Source: Sphingomonas sp. KR3-1
GTDB lineage: Bacteria; Pseudomonadota; Alphaproteobacteria; Sphingomonadales; Sphingomonadaceae
Assembly: GCF_040049295.1 (NCBI RefSeq)
Contig: NZ_JBDZDQ010000001.1
Location: forward strand, 496,001 to 560,000
Direction of reading: 5' to 3'
Length of the DNA: 64,000 nucleotides
In this document: piece by piece, positions 53,754-62,289 of the stretch
Numbering within the stretch: the first letter of the stretch is position 1
How the letters are laid out: every line of letters begins with the position of its first letter
The notes under the pieces: generated by a model
Told to the model about the DNA's origin: nothing
Databases searched by the model: none
What the model saw: only the letters and a program-made list of their open reading frames with translations
Made by a program: the position numbers and the translations under genes

Positions 53754-53788
53754 CGGCCGCGCGGAGCAATCTGCGCGGCCGTTCTCTT
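53754..53788 (+). terminator. likely terminator after the tail-collar gene
   Basis: Stem CGGCCGCGC / GCGCGGCCG with a 10-base loop, then TTCTCTTT. It separates the tail-collar gene from the convergent gene ending at 53798. Confidence 0.65.
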
Positions 53789-53797
53789 TGGCGGATC

Positions 53798-54091
53798 TCA
53801 GGTGAAGATCGCCTGGTAGTGGCGCAGATTGGCGGAAGGCTGAAGCTGGCTGATGAAGATGTTGTACGGCCCGCCTTTGCCGCAATCGAACTCATAGGTC
53901 TCGTCGAGCAGGAAGACATGGGCAGGCGCATCGAAGAACAGCGAGAAGGGCTCGCGGAAATCGAGCGCGCGGGCGAAGGGCGGGCGCCGCTCGATGCGCT
54001 CCAGCGTCAGCTCCACTGCCGTCGGCAGCGTGTTCACGCGGACCTTGCGGCCCACCCAGGGCTCGAAATCCTCCGGCTTCAGCAACTGCAT
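53798..54091 (-). CDS. DUF6916-like small protein next to tail-collar gene
   Basis: A 97-residue soluble protein: LLKPEDFEPWVGRKVRV, LTLERIERRPPF, FREPFSLFFDAP, YEFDCGKGGPYNIFISQLQP. It resembles the short proteins encoded beside tail-collar genes in many bacteria; the family name is from memory of that context. GGGGGAGAG upstream of the ATG at 54091 fixes the start. It is convergent with the collar gene and divergent from the GNAT gene. Function unknown. Confidence 0.7.
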   Translation of the reverse strand: MQLLKPEDFEPWVGRKVRVNTLPTAVELTLERIERRPPFARALDFREPFSLFFDAPAHVFLLDETYEFDCGKGGPYNIFISQLQPSANLRHYQAIFT

Positions 54092-54166
54092 GCTCTCTCC
54101 CCCAAGCTGTCTTGCCGCGCACCCTGCCGCGTTGTGGAGGCAAGGTGAAGCGGGCAAAGTCCTGAA

Positions 54167-54745
54167 ATGGATGCATTGGCGACAGGCCCTGCATGGACGG
54201 CAGCCTTGCCGCGCTTCCCTCGTCGTCGCGGGGTGCCGCTCGACGATGCACCGTTGCGGAGCGCAGGGATCCGGCTTCGCGCCGCCGAGCAGCATGACCT
54301 CCCCGCCCTCGCCCGTCTGCACGCATTGTGGCGGATGCCCGAGTTGCTGGTCGCGCCGTGGAGCGCCGCGCAGAAACAGGCGTTCCTCGACGAGCAGTTC
54401 GCCCTGCAGCACGCCCATTATGTCCGTCACTTCGCGCGGGCGGACTTTTGGGTTATCGTTGAGGGAGGGGCTCATGCGCCGGTGTGCGGGCAGCTCTATC
54501 TCGACCGTTCGCAGGCCGAATGGCGGCAAATCGCGGTGCTACTCGGCCCCGATCTGCGCGGACGGGGCGTAGGATCGGCGATATTGCGCTGGATCCAGCA
54601 CGCCGCGACCGCGGCGGGCGCGACCGGCATCACCCTGCATGTCGGCATCACCAACCCGCAGGCGCAGGCGCTCTACCGCCGGCTCGGCTTTGTCGACCTG
54701 CCCGGCGGCGACGGCAGCAACCTGCCGATGCGCTGGACGCCCTGA
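54167..54745 (+). CDS. GNAT-family N-acetyltransferase
   Basis: A 192-residue acetyl-CoA-dependent acetyltransferase with the acetyl-CoA loop LLGPDLRGRGVGSAILRWI (motif A, R-G-x-G-x-G near residue 130) and the closing NPQAQALYRRLGFVDL. The first about 30 residues are Arg/Pro-rich, and the true start may be further in. It belongs to the collar/DUF6916-like set and could modify one of those proteins, which is inference. It ends three bases before the convergent glmS stop. Confidence 0.85.
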   Translation: MDALATGPAWTAALPRFPRRRGVPLDDAPLRSAGIRLRAAEQHDLPALARLHALWRMPELLVAPWSAAQKQAFLDEQFALQHAHYVRHFARADFWVIVEGGAHAPVCGQLYLDRSQAEWRQIAVLLGPDLRGRGVGSAILRWIQHAATAAGATGITLHVGITNPQAQALYRRLGFVDLPGGDGSNLPMRWTP

Positions 54746-54748
54746 GCG

Positions 54749-56572
54749 CTATTCGACGGTGACCGACTTGGCGAGGTTGCGCGGCTGGTCGACGTCCGTG
54801 CCCTTGGCCACCGCGACGTGATAGGCGAGCAGCTGCACCGGCACCGCATAGACCAAAGGCGCGATCAGCGGGTGGACCTTGGGCATGGTGATCGTCGCGA
54901 CGCAGCCCTCGCCCGCCGCTTCGATCCCGTCATAGTCCGAGATCAGGATCACCTTGCCGCCGCGCGCCTGCACTTCCTGCATGTTGCTGACGGTCTTCTC
55001 GAACAGCGGACCCGAAGGGGCGATCACGATCACCGGCACGGCATCGTCGATCAGCGCGATCGGGCCATGCTTCATCTCGCCGGCGGCATAGCCCTCGGCG
55101 TGGATATAGCTGATTTCCTTGAGCTTCAGCGCGCCTTCCAAAGCGAGCGGATAATCGGTGCCGCGACCGAGATAGAGCACGTCGCGCGCGGCGGCGACCA
55201 CGCCGGCCATCGCCTGGATCGCCTCGTCATAGGCAAGCGCGCCGTTGAGCGCCGCCGGCGCCTCGGCAAGGTGCTTGACCAGCGCCCGCTCATCGGCCTC
55301 GGACAGCCGGCCCTTGGCCTTGGCGAGGTTGGCGGCGAGCGCGGCGAGCACCGCGAGCTGGCAGGTGAACGCCTTGGTCGAGGCGACGCCGATCTCGGGC
55401 CCGGCATGCGTCGGCAGCAGCAGGTCCGCCTCGCGCGCCATCGAGCTGGTCGGGACATTGACCACCGCGGCGATCGTCTGGCCCTCGGCACGGGCATGGC
55501 GCAGCGCCGCGAGCGTGTCGGCGGTCTCGCCCGACTGGCTGATGACGATCATCAGCCCGCCCTCCTCCATCACCGGCGCGCGGTAGCGGAACTCGCTGGC
55601 GACATCGAGGTCGACCGGCACGCGGGCGAACTGCTCGAACCAGTATTTGGCGACCATGCCGGCATAGAAGCTGGTGCCGCAGGCGACGATGGTGACGCGC
55701 TTGACCGCCGACAGGTCGAAGTCCGGGATCGGCAGCGTCACCTTCTCTTCCATGCGCTGGAGATAGGCGCGCAGCGTCTGGGCGACGACGATCGGCTGCT
55801 CATAGATCTCCTTGAGCATGTAGTGCCGGTGATTGCCCTTGGAGACGAGCTCGCCGGTGACGCCCGAAATGGTGATCGGGCGCTCGACGGGGTTGTTGTC
55901 CTTGTCGAAGATCTCGGCGCCGCCCTGCGTGATGACGACCCAGTCGCCTTCCTCAAGATAGGCGATGCGCTGGGTGAGCGGAGCGAGCGCCAGCGCATCG
56001 GAGCCGAGATAGGTCTCGCCATCGCCATAGCCGACGACCAGCGGCGAGCCGAGCCTTGCACCGACCAGCAGGTCCGGGTGCTGGCGGAACAGGATGGCGA
56101 GCGCGAAGGCGCCGTGCAGGCGCGGCAGCACGTCGCGCACGGCATCGGCAGGAGCCATGCCCGCCTCGACCTTCTCGCTGACCAGGTGCGCGACGACTTC
56201 GGTGTCGGTCTCGCTCTCGAACTTGCGGCCGCGCGCGATCAGCTCGTCGCGCAGCGTCTTGAAGTTCTCGATGATGCCGTTGTGGACCAGCGCGACTTCG
56301 CCGGTGGCATGCGGATGCGCGTTGTTCGTGGTCGGGCCGCCATGCGTCGCCCAGCGGGTATGGGCGATGCCGGTGGTGCCGGGCAGCGGGTTGGCCGCCA
56401 GCTCCTTGCCGAGATTGACCAGCTTGCCCGAGGCGCGGCGGCGCTCGATCCGGCCATCGACATCGGTGGCGATGCCGGCCGAATCATAGCCGCGATATTC
56501 GAGGCGCTTGAGCCCGTCGTACAGCCGCTCGGCGACGTCTTCCTTGCCGACGATCCCAACGATTCCGCACAT
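54749..56572 (-). CDS. glmS: glutamine-fructose-6-phosphate aminotransferase (isomerizing)
   Basis: Makes glucosamine-6-phosphate from fructose-6-phosphate and glutamine, the entry to UDP-GlcNAc. The 607-residue length is standard. The glutaminase domain begins with MCGIVGIVG (Cys2 nucleophile), has RYGYDSAG-type YRGYDSAGIA and THGGPTTNNAHPH. Two SIS domains follow (CGTSFYAGM, ISQSGETADTLAALR, LGRGTDYPLALEGALKLKEISYIHAE), and the C-terminus ends NLAKSVTVE. It lies 31 bases after the small exported-protein gene and downstream of glmU. Confidence 0.97.
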   Translation of the reverse strand: MCGIVGIVGKEDVAERLYDGLKRLEYRGYDSAGIATDVDGRIERRRASGKLVNLGKELAANPLPGTTGIAHTRWATHGGPTTNNAHPHATGEVALVHNGIIENFKTLRDELIARGRKFESETDTEVVAHLVSEKVEAGMAPADAVRDVLPRLHGAFALAILFRQHPDLLVGARLGSPLVVGYGDGETYLGSDALALAPLTQRIAYLEEGDWVVITQGGAEIFDKDNNPVERPITISGVTGELVSKGNHRHYMLKEIYEQPIVVAQTLRAYLQRMEEKVTLPIPDFDLSAVKRVTIVACGTSFYAGMVAKYWFEQFARVPVDLDVASEFRYRAPVMEEGGLMIVISQSGETADTLAALRHARAEGQTIAAVVNVPTSSMAREADLLLPTHAGPEIGVASTKAFTCQLAVLAALAANLAKAKGRLSEADERALVKHLAEAPAALNGALAYDEAIQAMAGVVAAARDVLYLGRGTDYPLALEGALKLKEISYIHAEGYAAGEMKHGPIALIDDAVPVIVIAPSGPLFEKTVSNMQEVQARGGKVILISDYDGIEAAGEGCVATITMPKVHPLIAPLVYAVPVQLLAYHVAVAKGTDVDQPRNLAKSVTVE

Positions 56573-56602
56573 GCTTTGGGTGTTCCTGCTTGAGCCCGGC
56601 GA

Positions 56603-57010
56603 TCAGCCGAGGATTTCGATCTGGTCGATGGAATCGACCGCAATACGCGTCTGGAAATGCGAGCCGATCGGCACGCGGCGGGCAGTGCCCTTCACGCGCA
56701 CCCGCTTGCCGACCAGCTTGTCTTCGGGATAGCCGCCAAGCTTCTGCTTCAGCGCGGCGATCGCCGCCGAATGCAGCTCGATGGTGAGGTTGCCGGGGTC
56801 CCGATAATTGGCCGCCGAATTCAGATAGACGTTGAAGCCGCCGGCACCGGCCGATGCGACGACGTACTCGAACACGCCCTCCACCGCGCCGGTCTTGGAT
56901 GCGGCGACTGCCTCGATCGTCTGGACCGGGTTCATCGGCGCCGCGGTCTGCGCGAGCGCCGGCGTGGCGAATATGAGCGAAAGGATCGCAACCTGGGTCC
57001 GCATACGCAT
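56603..57010 (-). CDS. small exported protein between glmU and glmS, unknown function
   Basis: A 135-residue protein with a signal peptide (QVAILSLIFATPALAQ). The mature part has a beta-rich segment (GVFEYVVASAGAGGFNVYLNS) and GKRVRVKGTARRVPIGSHFQT, resembling an OB-like fold, though this is only an impression. The ATG at 57010 overlaps the glmU stop (TGATG), so it is co-translated with glmU. Alternatives are GTG at 57013 and ATG at 57004. Confidence 0.7.
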   Translation of the reverse strand: MRMRTQVAILSLIFATPALAQTAAPMNPVQTIEAVAASKTGAVEGVFEYVVASAGAGGFNVYLNSAANYRDPGNLTIELHSAAIAALKQKLGGYPEDKLVGKRVRVKGTARRVPIGSHFQTRIAVDSIDQIEILG

Positions 57011-58368
57011 CACTTCTTCGCCGCCTCCTTCTTCGCCTTCATCGCCGCGCGGAACTTGCGCGCCCAGCCCGGCTTCACCTGCTGTTCGGCCCGCGTGATC
57101 CCGAGCGCATCGCTCTCGACATCGCGGGTGACCACCGATCCGGCGCCCACGATCGCGCCGTCACCGATCGTGACCGGCGCGACCAGTGCGCTGTTGCTTC
57201 CTACAAAGGCGCCGTTTCCTATGACTGTCCGGTACTTTAAAAATCCGTCATAATTGCAGGTGATCGTGCCCGCGCCGATATTGGCCCCCGCCCCCACCGA
57301 GGCGTCGCCGATATAGCTGAGATGGTTCACCTTGGCGCCCGGGCCGATCACGGCCTTCTTCACCTCGACGAAATTGCCGACCTTGGCGCCCTGCTCCAGC
57401 CGCGCGCCGGGGCGCAGGCGGGCATAGGGGCCGACATCGGCGCCCGACAGGATCTCGGCGCCTTCGATATGGCTGAAGGCGCGGAGGGTGACGCGGTCCG
57501 CCACGCTTACGCCGGGGCCGAACACGACGTTCGGCTCGATCGTCACGTCGCGGCCGACCTGGGTGTCATAGGCGAACCACACCGTCTCCGGCGCGATCAG
57601 CGTGGCGCCCTCGACCATCGCGCGGGTGCGGCGGCGCTGCTGCCACTCGAACTCGAGCCCGGCCAGCTCGCCGCGGCTGTTCACCCCGGCGACCTCGATC
57701 GCATCGGTCTCGACCCCCACCGCGAAGCGCCCCTCGGCGCGGGCGAGCTCGACCAGGTCGGTCAGGTAATATTCGCCGGCGGCGTTGTCGCTCCTGAGCT
57801 GGGCGAGCAGGCGGAACAGGTCCGCCGAGCGCACCGCCATCAGGCCGGAATTGCAGAGGGTCACCGCCCGCTCCTCGGGCGTCGCGTCCTTGTACTCGAC
57901 GATCTTCTCGAGCCGGCCATCGGCACCGACGATCACCCGGCCATAGGCGCCCGGGTCGGCGGGGCGGAAGCCGAGCACGACCACGCTGGGGCCGCCCTCG
58001 CCGTGCAGCGCATCGAGCATCCGGCGCATCGTCTCGGTGGTGACCAGCGGCACGTCGCCATAGAGGATGAGGACATCGCCCTGGAAACCGGCAAGCGCCG
58101 CCTCCGCCATGCGCACGGCATGGCCGGTGCCGAGCTGCTCGGCCTGCTCGGCGGTCTCGACGCCGAGCGGATGGACCGCCGCCTCGACCTGCTCCTTGCC
58201 CGCGCCCACCACCACGACCTCGCGCTCGGCGCCCAGCGCCTTCACGCTGTCGATCAGGTGAAGCAGCATCGGCCGCCCGGCGATGGGATGGAGCACCTTG
58301 TGGGTGTCCGACTTCATCCGGGTGCCCTTGCCGGCCGCTAGGATGATGGCTGCAATCGGTGCGGTCAT
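57010..58368 (-). CDS. glmU: bifunctional GlcN-1-P acetyltransferase / GlcNAc-1-P uridyltransferase
   Basis: Final two steps to UDP-GlcNAc. The 452-residue protein has an N-terminal pyrophosphorylase (IILAAGKGTRMKSDTHKVLHP, ILYGDVPL) and a C-terminal left-handed beta-helix with hexapeptide repeats (VGPYARLRPGARL, GNFVEVKKAVIG, HLSYIGDASVG, ANIGAGTITCNYDG, GAFVGSNSALVAPV). The ATG at 58368 has GGAGAG upstream; a longer frame would run into the MITE-like element. It is first in the operon with the small exported protein and glmS. Confidence 0.97.
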   Translation of the reverse strand: MTAPIAAIILAAGKGTRMKSDTHKVLHPIAGRPMLLHLIDSVKALGAEREVVVVGAGKEQVEAAVHPLGVETAEQAEQLGTGHAVRMAEAALAGFQGDVLILYGDVPLVTTETMRRMLDALHGEGGPSVVVLGFRPADPGAYGRVIVGADGRLEKIVEYKDATPEERAVTLCNSGLMAVRSADLFRLLAQLRSDNAAGEYYLTDLVELARAEGRFAVGVETDAIEVAGVNSRGELAGLEFEWQQRRRTRAMVEGATLIAPETVWFAYDTQVGRDVTIEPNVVFGPGVSVADRVTLRAFSHIEGAEILSGADVGPYARLRPGARLEQGAKVGNFVEVKKAVIGPGAKVNHLSYIGDASVGAGANIGAGTITCNYDGFLKYRTVIGNGAFVGSNSALVAPVTIGDGAIVGAGSVVTRDVESDALGITRAEQQVKPGWARKFRAAMKAKKEAAKK

Positions 58369-58380
58369 TGGTCTCTCCGT

Positions 58381-58653
58381 TAGGGTGTGTACCCGGTCCC
58401 CGCAATGGCCGTGATCGCCCAGAGAAGGCCGCTGGCAAGGAAGGTCGCGCAGTCGCGTAGCGGCGCTACGCGCAAGCGATCCTGACGCCGTCCAGCGGCC
58501 TTCCCTGGGCGACCCCTTCGGGGCGGGCGGCTTTTGACGCACAGCGGCGTCTCTCGTCGGTCACGATGCAAAGGCATCGCTCCCTCCTCGTTCCTACCTG
58601 TGCGCCAAAATCCGCTCCGTCACGACCGTTGCGGGGACCGGGTACACACCCTA
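58381..58653. mobile_element. MITE-like element with 25-bp perfect terminal inverted repeats
   Basis: The ends are perfect inverted copies of 25 bases including the outer TA (left TAGGGTGTGTACCCGG.., right ..CCGGGTACACACCCTA). Pairing continues imperfectly for about 11 more bases. The total is 273 bases with no transposase. Inside are a 12-bp inverted repeat GAAGGCCGCTGG / CCAGCGGCCTTC around a GCGTAGC / GCTACGC hairpin, and a CGATGC..GCATCG palindrome. The terminal TA pair fits a TA target duplication as in IS630/mariner-type elements, which is an inference. It sits between the divergent glmU and gph starts and may affect their promoters. Confidence 0.7.
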
Positions 58654-58711
58654 CCGCCCCTGCCACGATCGTCTTGCCAATTCCATAGCCGTGCTGGCAG
58701 GCAGCACCGCG

Positions 58712-59386
58712 ATGGCTGATTTCCCCTTCGATATCGTCGGTTTCGACCTGGACGGCACGCTGATCGACACCAGCGCCGACCTGGCCGGCGCCGTGAACCA
58801 CGCGCTCGACCTGGCCGGGCGCCCCCGGCTCGACATGGCGGCGGTGATGACCATGGTCGGGCGCGGCGCCAAGCATATGCTGGAGCAGGCGCTGGAGGCC
58901 TCGGGCGGCTATGACGAAACGCTGATGGCGCGCGTCTATCCGGCGCTGCTCGACTGGTACCGCGACCATGTTGCCGACCAGTCGCGCCCCTTTCCGGGCA
59001 TGATCGCGGCGCTCGACGACCTTGCGGCGCGCGGCGTGACGCTGGCGATCGTCACCAACAAGTTCGAATATCTCGCGGTGAAGCTGATCGAGGAACTGGG
59101 CTTGGCGCCGCGCTTCGCGACGATCATCGGCGGCGACACGATGGGCAAGGGCAATGCCAAGCCCTCCGCCCTGCCGATCCAGGAGATGATCCGGCGCTGC
59201 GGCGGCGGGCGCGCGGCGTTCGTCGGCGATTCGATCTACGACACGCTGGCGGCGAAGAATGCCGGGGTGCCGAGCGTCGCGGTCCGCTTCGGCTTCCTCG
59301 CCCAGCCGGTGGAGGAGCTGGGCGCCGACGCCGTGATCGACAGCTTCGACGCGCTGGTGCCGGCGCTGGCGCGGCTGGGCGCCTAG
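58712..59386 (+). CDS. gph: phosphoglycolate phosphatase (HAD superfamily)
   Basis: Dephosphorylates 2-phosphoglycolate. The 224-residue HAD hydrolase has the nucleophile motif VGFDLDGTLIDTSADL, a Gph-type helical cap (MTMVGRGAKHMLEQAL), motif II VTNKF and motif III/IV GDSIYDTLAAKNAGVPSVAVRFGF. The ATG at 58712 lies just before the first strand; a GTG at 58691 would add seven residues. Its TAG stop is within a CTAG shared with the convergent lipoprotein stop. Confidence 0.88.
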   Translation: MADFPFDIVGFDLDGTLIDTSADLAGAVNHALDLAGRPRLDMAAVMTMVGRGAKHMLEQALEASGGYDETLMARVYPALLDWYRDHVADQSRPFPGMIAALDDLAARGVTLAIVTNKFEYLAVKLIEELGLAPRFATIIGGDTMGKGNAKPSALPIQEMIRRCGGGRAAFVGDSIYDTLAAKNAGVPSVAVRFGFLAQPVEELGADAVIDSFDALVPALARLGA

Positions 59387-59790
59387 TTCAGCGCCTGCCC
59401 GTCGGCGCTGACCCGGTAGCCGGCGAGCGAGGGCTTCTCGCCATCGATGCGGAAGGTGAGCTTCTCGCGCGCCAGGCCATGCTCATATTGCACGTCCTGG
59501 TCGAGCACCACGAAGTGGCGGCCGTTGGTGAAATTGTCGTTCCATCCCGCGGTCTTGGCCCATTGCTCCCGCCCGAGCCGGGCATGCACCGCGCCGAGCC
59601 GCTTGAGCCATTTGTCCTGCGGCGTGGCGGCGCGCAGGTCGGGCGCGGCCTGAGCATAGGTATCGGCGAACCGGCCGGCATTGAGCATGTGGTGGAAGCT
59701 GGTGGCGGCATCTTCCGCCGCGGGAACGGCCTTGCCGATCGAACAGCCCGCCAGCGCCAGCACCGCCGCCGACATCCCCAGAATACGCAT
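59383..59790 (-). CDS. DUF4019-like lipoprotein, paralog 1
   Basis: A 135-residue protein with lipobox LALAGCS (Cys at about residue 16), then SIGKAVPAAED. The body resembles DUF4019: HHMLNAGRFADTYAQAAPDL, PQDKWLKRLGAVHARLG, FVVLDQDVQYEHGLAREKL and a closing GYRVSADGQ. It is a clear paralog of the next gene, with the same length and shared CSIGK, TAGWNDNF and QYEHG. Function unknown. The stop lies within CTAG overlapping the gph stop. Confidence 0.75.
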   Translation of the reverse strand: MRILGMSAAVLALAGCSIGKAVPAAEDAATSFHHMLNAGRFADTYAQAAPDLRAATPQDKWLKRLGAVHARLGREQWAKTAGWNDNFTNGRHFVVLDQDVQYEHGLAREKLTFRIDGEKPSLAGYRVSADGQALN

Positions 59791-59885
59791 GCGCCCGCTC
59801 CGTCCGTTTTGCCGGCGCCCTTGCCATTGGAGGGGAGCGATGTCGATGGAATCACGCGCGTTTTTGCGCTGGCGGAGCGGCCGGG

Positions 59886-60293
59886 CTAGTTCGCGATCAG
59901 CGCGTTCGAGTTGACGTGATATTCCTGAAGCACTGCCTTGCCGTCCGCAATCGAATAGGCGAACTGCTCTTGCGCGGTGCCGTGCTCATATTGCGCTTCC
60001 TGGTTGAGCACGATGACATGGTCGTTGGTGTTGAAATTGTCGTTCCAGCCCACCGTCTTGGCCGAGCGGAGCTTGCCAAGCTTCTTGTGCACCGCGCCGA
60101 CGAGCCCGAGCCATTGCGCCTGGGGCGTTGCGCTGCGGAACTGCGGCGTGGTGTTCTTCCAGGTCTCATCGAGCTTCCCGGAATCGAGCAGTTGATGGAA
60201 GCGAACGGCCTCAGCCTCGGCAACGGGAAGGTCCTTGCCGATCGAACAGCCCGAAAGCACCAGCGCCGCTATGGCGATCCTCAGAACCCGCAT
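59886..60293 (-). CDS. DUF4019-like lipoprotein, paralog 2
   Basis: A 135-residue protein with lipobox LVLSGCSIGKDLP. It matches the neighbouring gene in order and spacing: RFHQLLDSGKLDETWKNTTP, PQAQWLGLVGAVHKKLG, KTVGWNDNFNTNDHVIVLNQEAQYEHG and EYHVNSNALIAN. The start at 60293 gives the correct lipoprotein signal; an upstream in-frame start would hide it. The pair arose by tandem duplication. Function unknown. Confidence 0.75.
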   Translation of the reverse strand: MRVLRIAIAALVLSGCSIGKDLPVAEAEAVRFHQLLDSGKLDETWKNTTPQFRSATPQAQWLGLVGAVHKKLGKLRSAKTVGWNDNFNTNDHVIVLNQEAQYEHGTAQEQFAYSIADGKAVLQEYHVNSNALIAN

Positions 60294-60442
60294 CGATTTC
60301 CCCCTAATTCCTGACCCCGGGCAGACTGCCATTGCGGCGAAGCGATGTCGACGCGCCAGGTGCGATTTCCCTGCCAATGCAATCCACTATGCGGCATCCT
60401 CTCCACATCGCAAGAATTTGCTCCCGTTATGTTTCAGGCGGT

Positions 60443-61447
60443 TCAGCCGAGCGGGCGATGGCCCTTGCGGTATTTGGTCCACAGGTGGCGGGCGAGCATC
60501 GCGGGGGGCATGCGCAGCCAGTGCGAGCGCAGGTAGAAGGCCTGGCGGAGGAGCTTGCGGGTCTGCCGGCCCCAGCCGTCGCGCGCGGTGAGGCGGCGGA
60601 GATAGAGGCGGTCGACCAGGGTGAGGCGGCCGGCCTCGACCGGGGTGCCGTACAGCGCGCGCGACAGGCGCAGGGCGCGGGCCATTTCGGCCTCGAGGCC
60701 GTGGTGCCGGGCGCGGTCCGTCAGGCCGGCCGGCACTTCGGACGCCAACAGGCAGTGAATGTCCCAAAGGTTGCGCATGCCGCCGGCCAGATCGCCATCG
60801 GCCAGGAGGTGCGCGACCGCGTGCACCAGACGGTCCGGCGCCGAAAGGATGCACAGCCCGTTTTCGAGCGGCTCGGCATCCCGCAGCAGCGCCAGCGGGT
60901 CCGGGCGGATTTTCGCGGTACGCGGCAGGATCGTGTGGTGGACGTCGATCATCCGGTCGCGCTCGCGGTGGATGAGCGGGGGCAGCTCGTGCATCCAGCG
61001 CCGGTAATAGGCGTCGTCATAGGGATCGGGCTTCACCCATTCCCAGCCGGCGGCGATCAGCGCGGCCTCGACCGCGTCCAGCCGCTCGCGGGGGACCAGG
61101 ATGTCGAGGTCGCCAATATTGCGGCCGACCGAGGGCGCCAGGCCGGCCGCGGCGAAGGCGGTGCCCTTGAGCAAGACCACCGGCACGCCCAGCGGCGCCA
61201 GCGCGCGGCGCGCCATCTCGGCCTCCCACAGCGCGGCGAGGCGGACCTGCCCGGCGGAGGCGATCGCGTCGTCGACCAGGCGCTGGACCTGCGCCGGCAG
61301 CGCGAGCCCGTTCAGGCGGTGCGCGAGCGTTCCCGCCATCTGCTCCGCCCGCGCGACGGCGAACAGCTCCGTCCACTCCGCGGGCCGGAAGCCAAGCGCG
61401 GTTTCAGGCGCGCGCAGGGCATGGGCGAGGCGCCAGCCGGGGCTCAT
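60443..61447 (-). CDS. nucleotidyltransferase-fold protein of the HprK-related operon
   Basis: A 334-residue protein of the uncharacterised nucleotidyltransferase family often linked to PqqD/HprK-like genes. It has VVLLKGTAFAAAGLAPSVGRNIGDLDILVPRERLD, with the DLDILV metal-binding acid pair near residue 128, and IDVHHTILPR further on. A basic C-terminal tail follows. It starts in ATGA overlap with the kinase gene. Substrate and product unknown. Confidence 0.82.
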   Translation of the reverse strand: MSPGWRLAHALRAPETALGFRPAEWTELFAVARAEQMAGTLAHRLNGLALPAQVQRLVDDAIASAGQVRLAALWEAEMARRALAPLGVPVVLLKGTAFAAAGLAPSVGRNIGDLDILVPRERLDAVEAALIAAGWEWVKPDPYDDAYYRRWMHELPPLIHRERDRMIDVHHTILPRTAKIRPDPLALLRDAEPLENGLCILSAPDRLVHAVAHLLADGDLAGGMRNLWDIHCLLASEVPAGLTDRARHHGLEAEMARALRLSRALYGTPVEAGRLTLVDRLYLRRLTARDGWGRQTRKLLRQAFYLRSHWLRMPPAMLARHLWTKYRKGHRPLG

Positions 61448-62289
61448 GCGAGCGCCTCGACCAGCGCGATGCCCGCATCGGTGTCCGGATAGTCGATCGC
61501 GCGGGCCGGAACCGTCCGCACGAGCCGGGTCAGCGCCGCGAAGCCGCGCTCGGCCAAATGGACATAGTTGGTCGAGGCCTGGGTAAGGCGTACGAACGCT
61601 TCGCTCGGCGGCACCGGGCGCTCGGCCGCCGCGAAGCCGAAGCGGGGAAACAGCAGCAAGGCGGGCTCGGCGGGCAGCTGCTGGGCCCGTATTGCTCGAG
61701 CATCGGGGACCAGATGGCGGATGTCGCCCTTGGGCGTGCCGGCGAGCAGCGGGCCGAAGCGACCCTGGGGGTGCGCCGCCTGCGCCACCGCGATGGCCTG
61801 GTTCTTGAGGCCGATCAGGCGGGGAAAGGCATGCGCGAGCCCGGTGGCGGGGTCGATCAGCACGAATTCGTCGCCCATCAGCCGCCAGCCGCGCGCCATC
61901 AGCAGCGCCGCGAGGGTGGACTTGCCGGCGCCCGAGATGCCGGTCATCAGCACCGCCCGCCCGTCCCGCTCGACCGCGGAGGCGTGGAGCAGCAGGTAAC
62001 GGCGCTGGGCGAGCGCCATCTGCAGGTTCATCCCCATCTCGGCGGCGAGCAGCCCCTGGGCGAGCGGCAGCGGCGCGGCGTCGGGGATGCTGTAGTCGCC
62101 GCCGATCATCACCGCGGGGCGCAGGACCCTGCGCCACGGGCGCGCGGCGAAGAGATGGACGTTGAAGTCCGGGATCTCGGGCCTGGGATAGTCGCGGTAG
62201 AGCGCCTCGAGCTGCGCGATCGGCGCGCGCCAGTCGCTGCCGATGCGGAAGCCGACCGGACCGATCGCGAGATGCGCGACGTGCCTCAT
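61444..62289 (-). CDS. HprK-related kinase A (HPr kinase/phosphorylase-like)
   Basis: A 281-residue P-loop protein: LLLHASAVERDGRAVLMTGISGAGKSTLAALL, then GWRLMGDEFVLIDPATG, as in HPr kinase. The conventional N-terminal HprK region and phosphotransferase partners are absent. This variant is known in proteobacteria next to a PqqD-like protein, suggesting a role in a peptide or small-molecule modification system rather than sugar uptake. The ATG at 62289 overlaps the PqqD stop (ATGA); an ATG at 62295 would add two residues. Confidence 0.85.
   Translation of the reverse strand: MRHVAHLAIGPVGFRIGSDWRAPIAQLEALYRDYPRPEIPDFNVHLFAARPWRRVLRPAVMIGGDYSIPDAAPLPLAQGLLAAEMGMNLQMALAQRRYLLLHASAVERDGRAVLMTGISGAGKSTLAALLMARGWRLMGDEFVLIDPATGLAHAFPRLIGLKNQAIAVAQAAHPQGRFGPLLAGTPKGDIRHLVPDARAIRAQQLPAEPALLLFPRFGFAAAERPVPPSEAFVRLTQASTNYVHLAERGFAALTRLVRTVPARAIDYPDTDAGIALVEALA

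Noticed and set aside
53116..54745. Prophage remnant
   Set aside because: A tail-collar domain alone is not enough: no integrase, capsid, terminase or att-like repeats, and codon use matches the surroundings.
54818..56593. A 591-codon plus-strand frame over glmS
   Set aside because: Shadow of an unmistakable glmS on the other strand.
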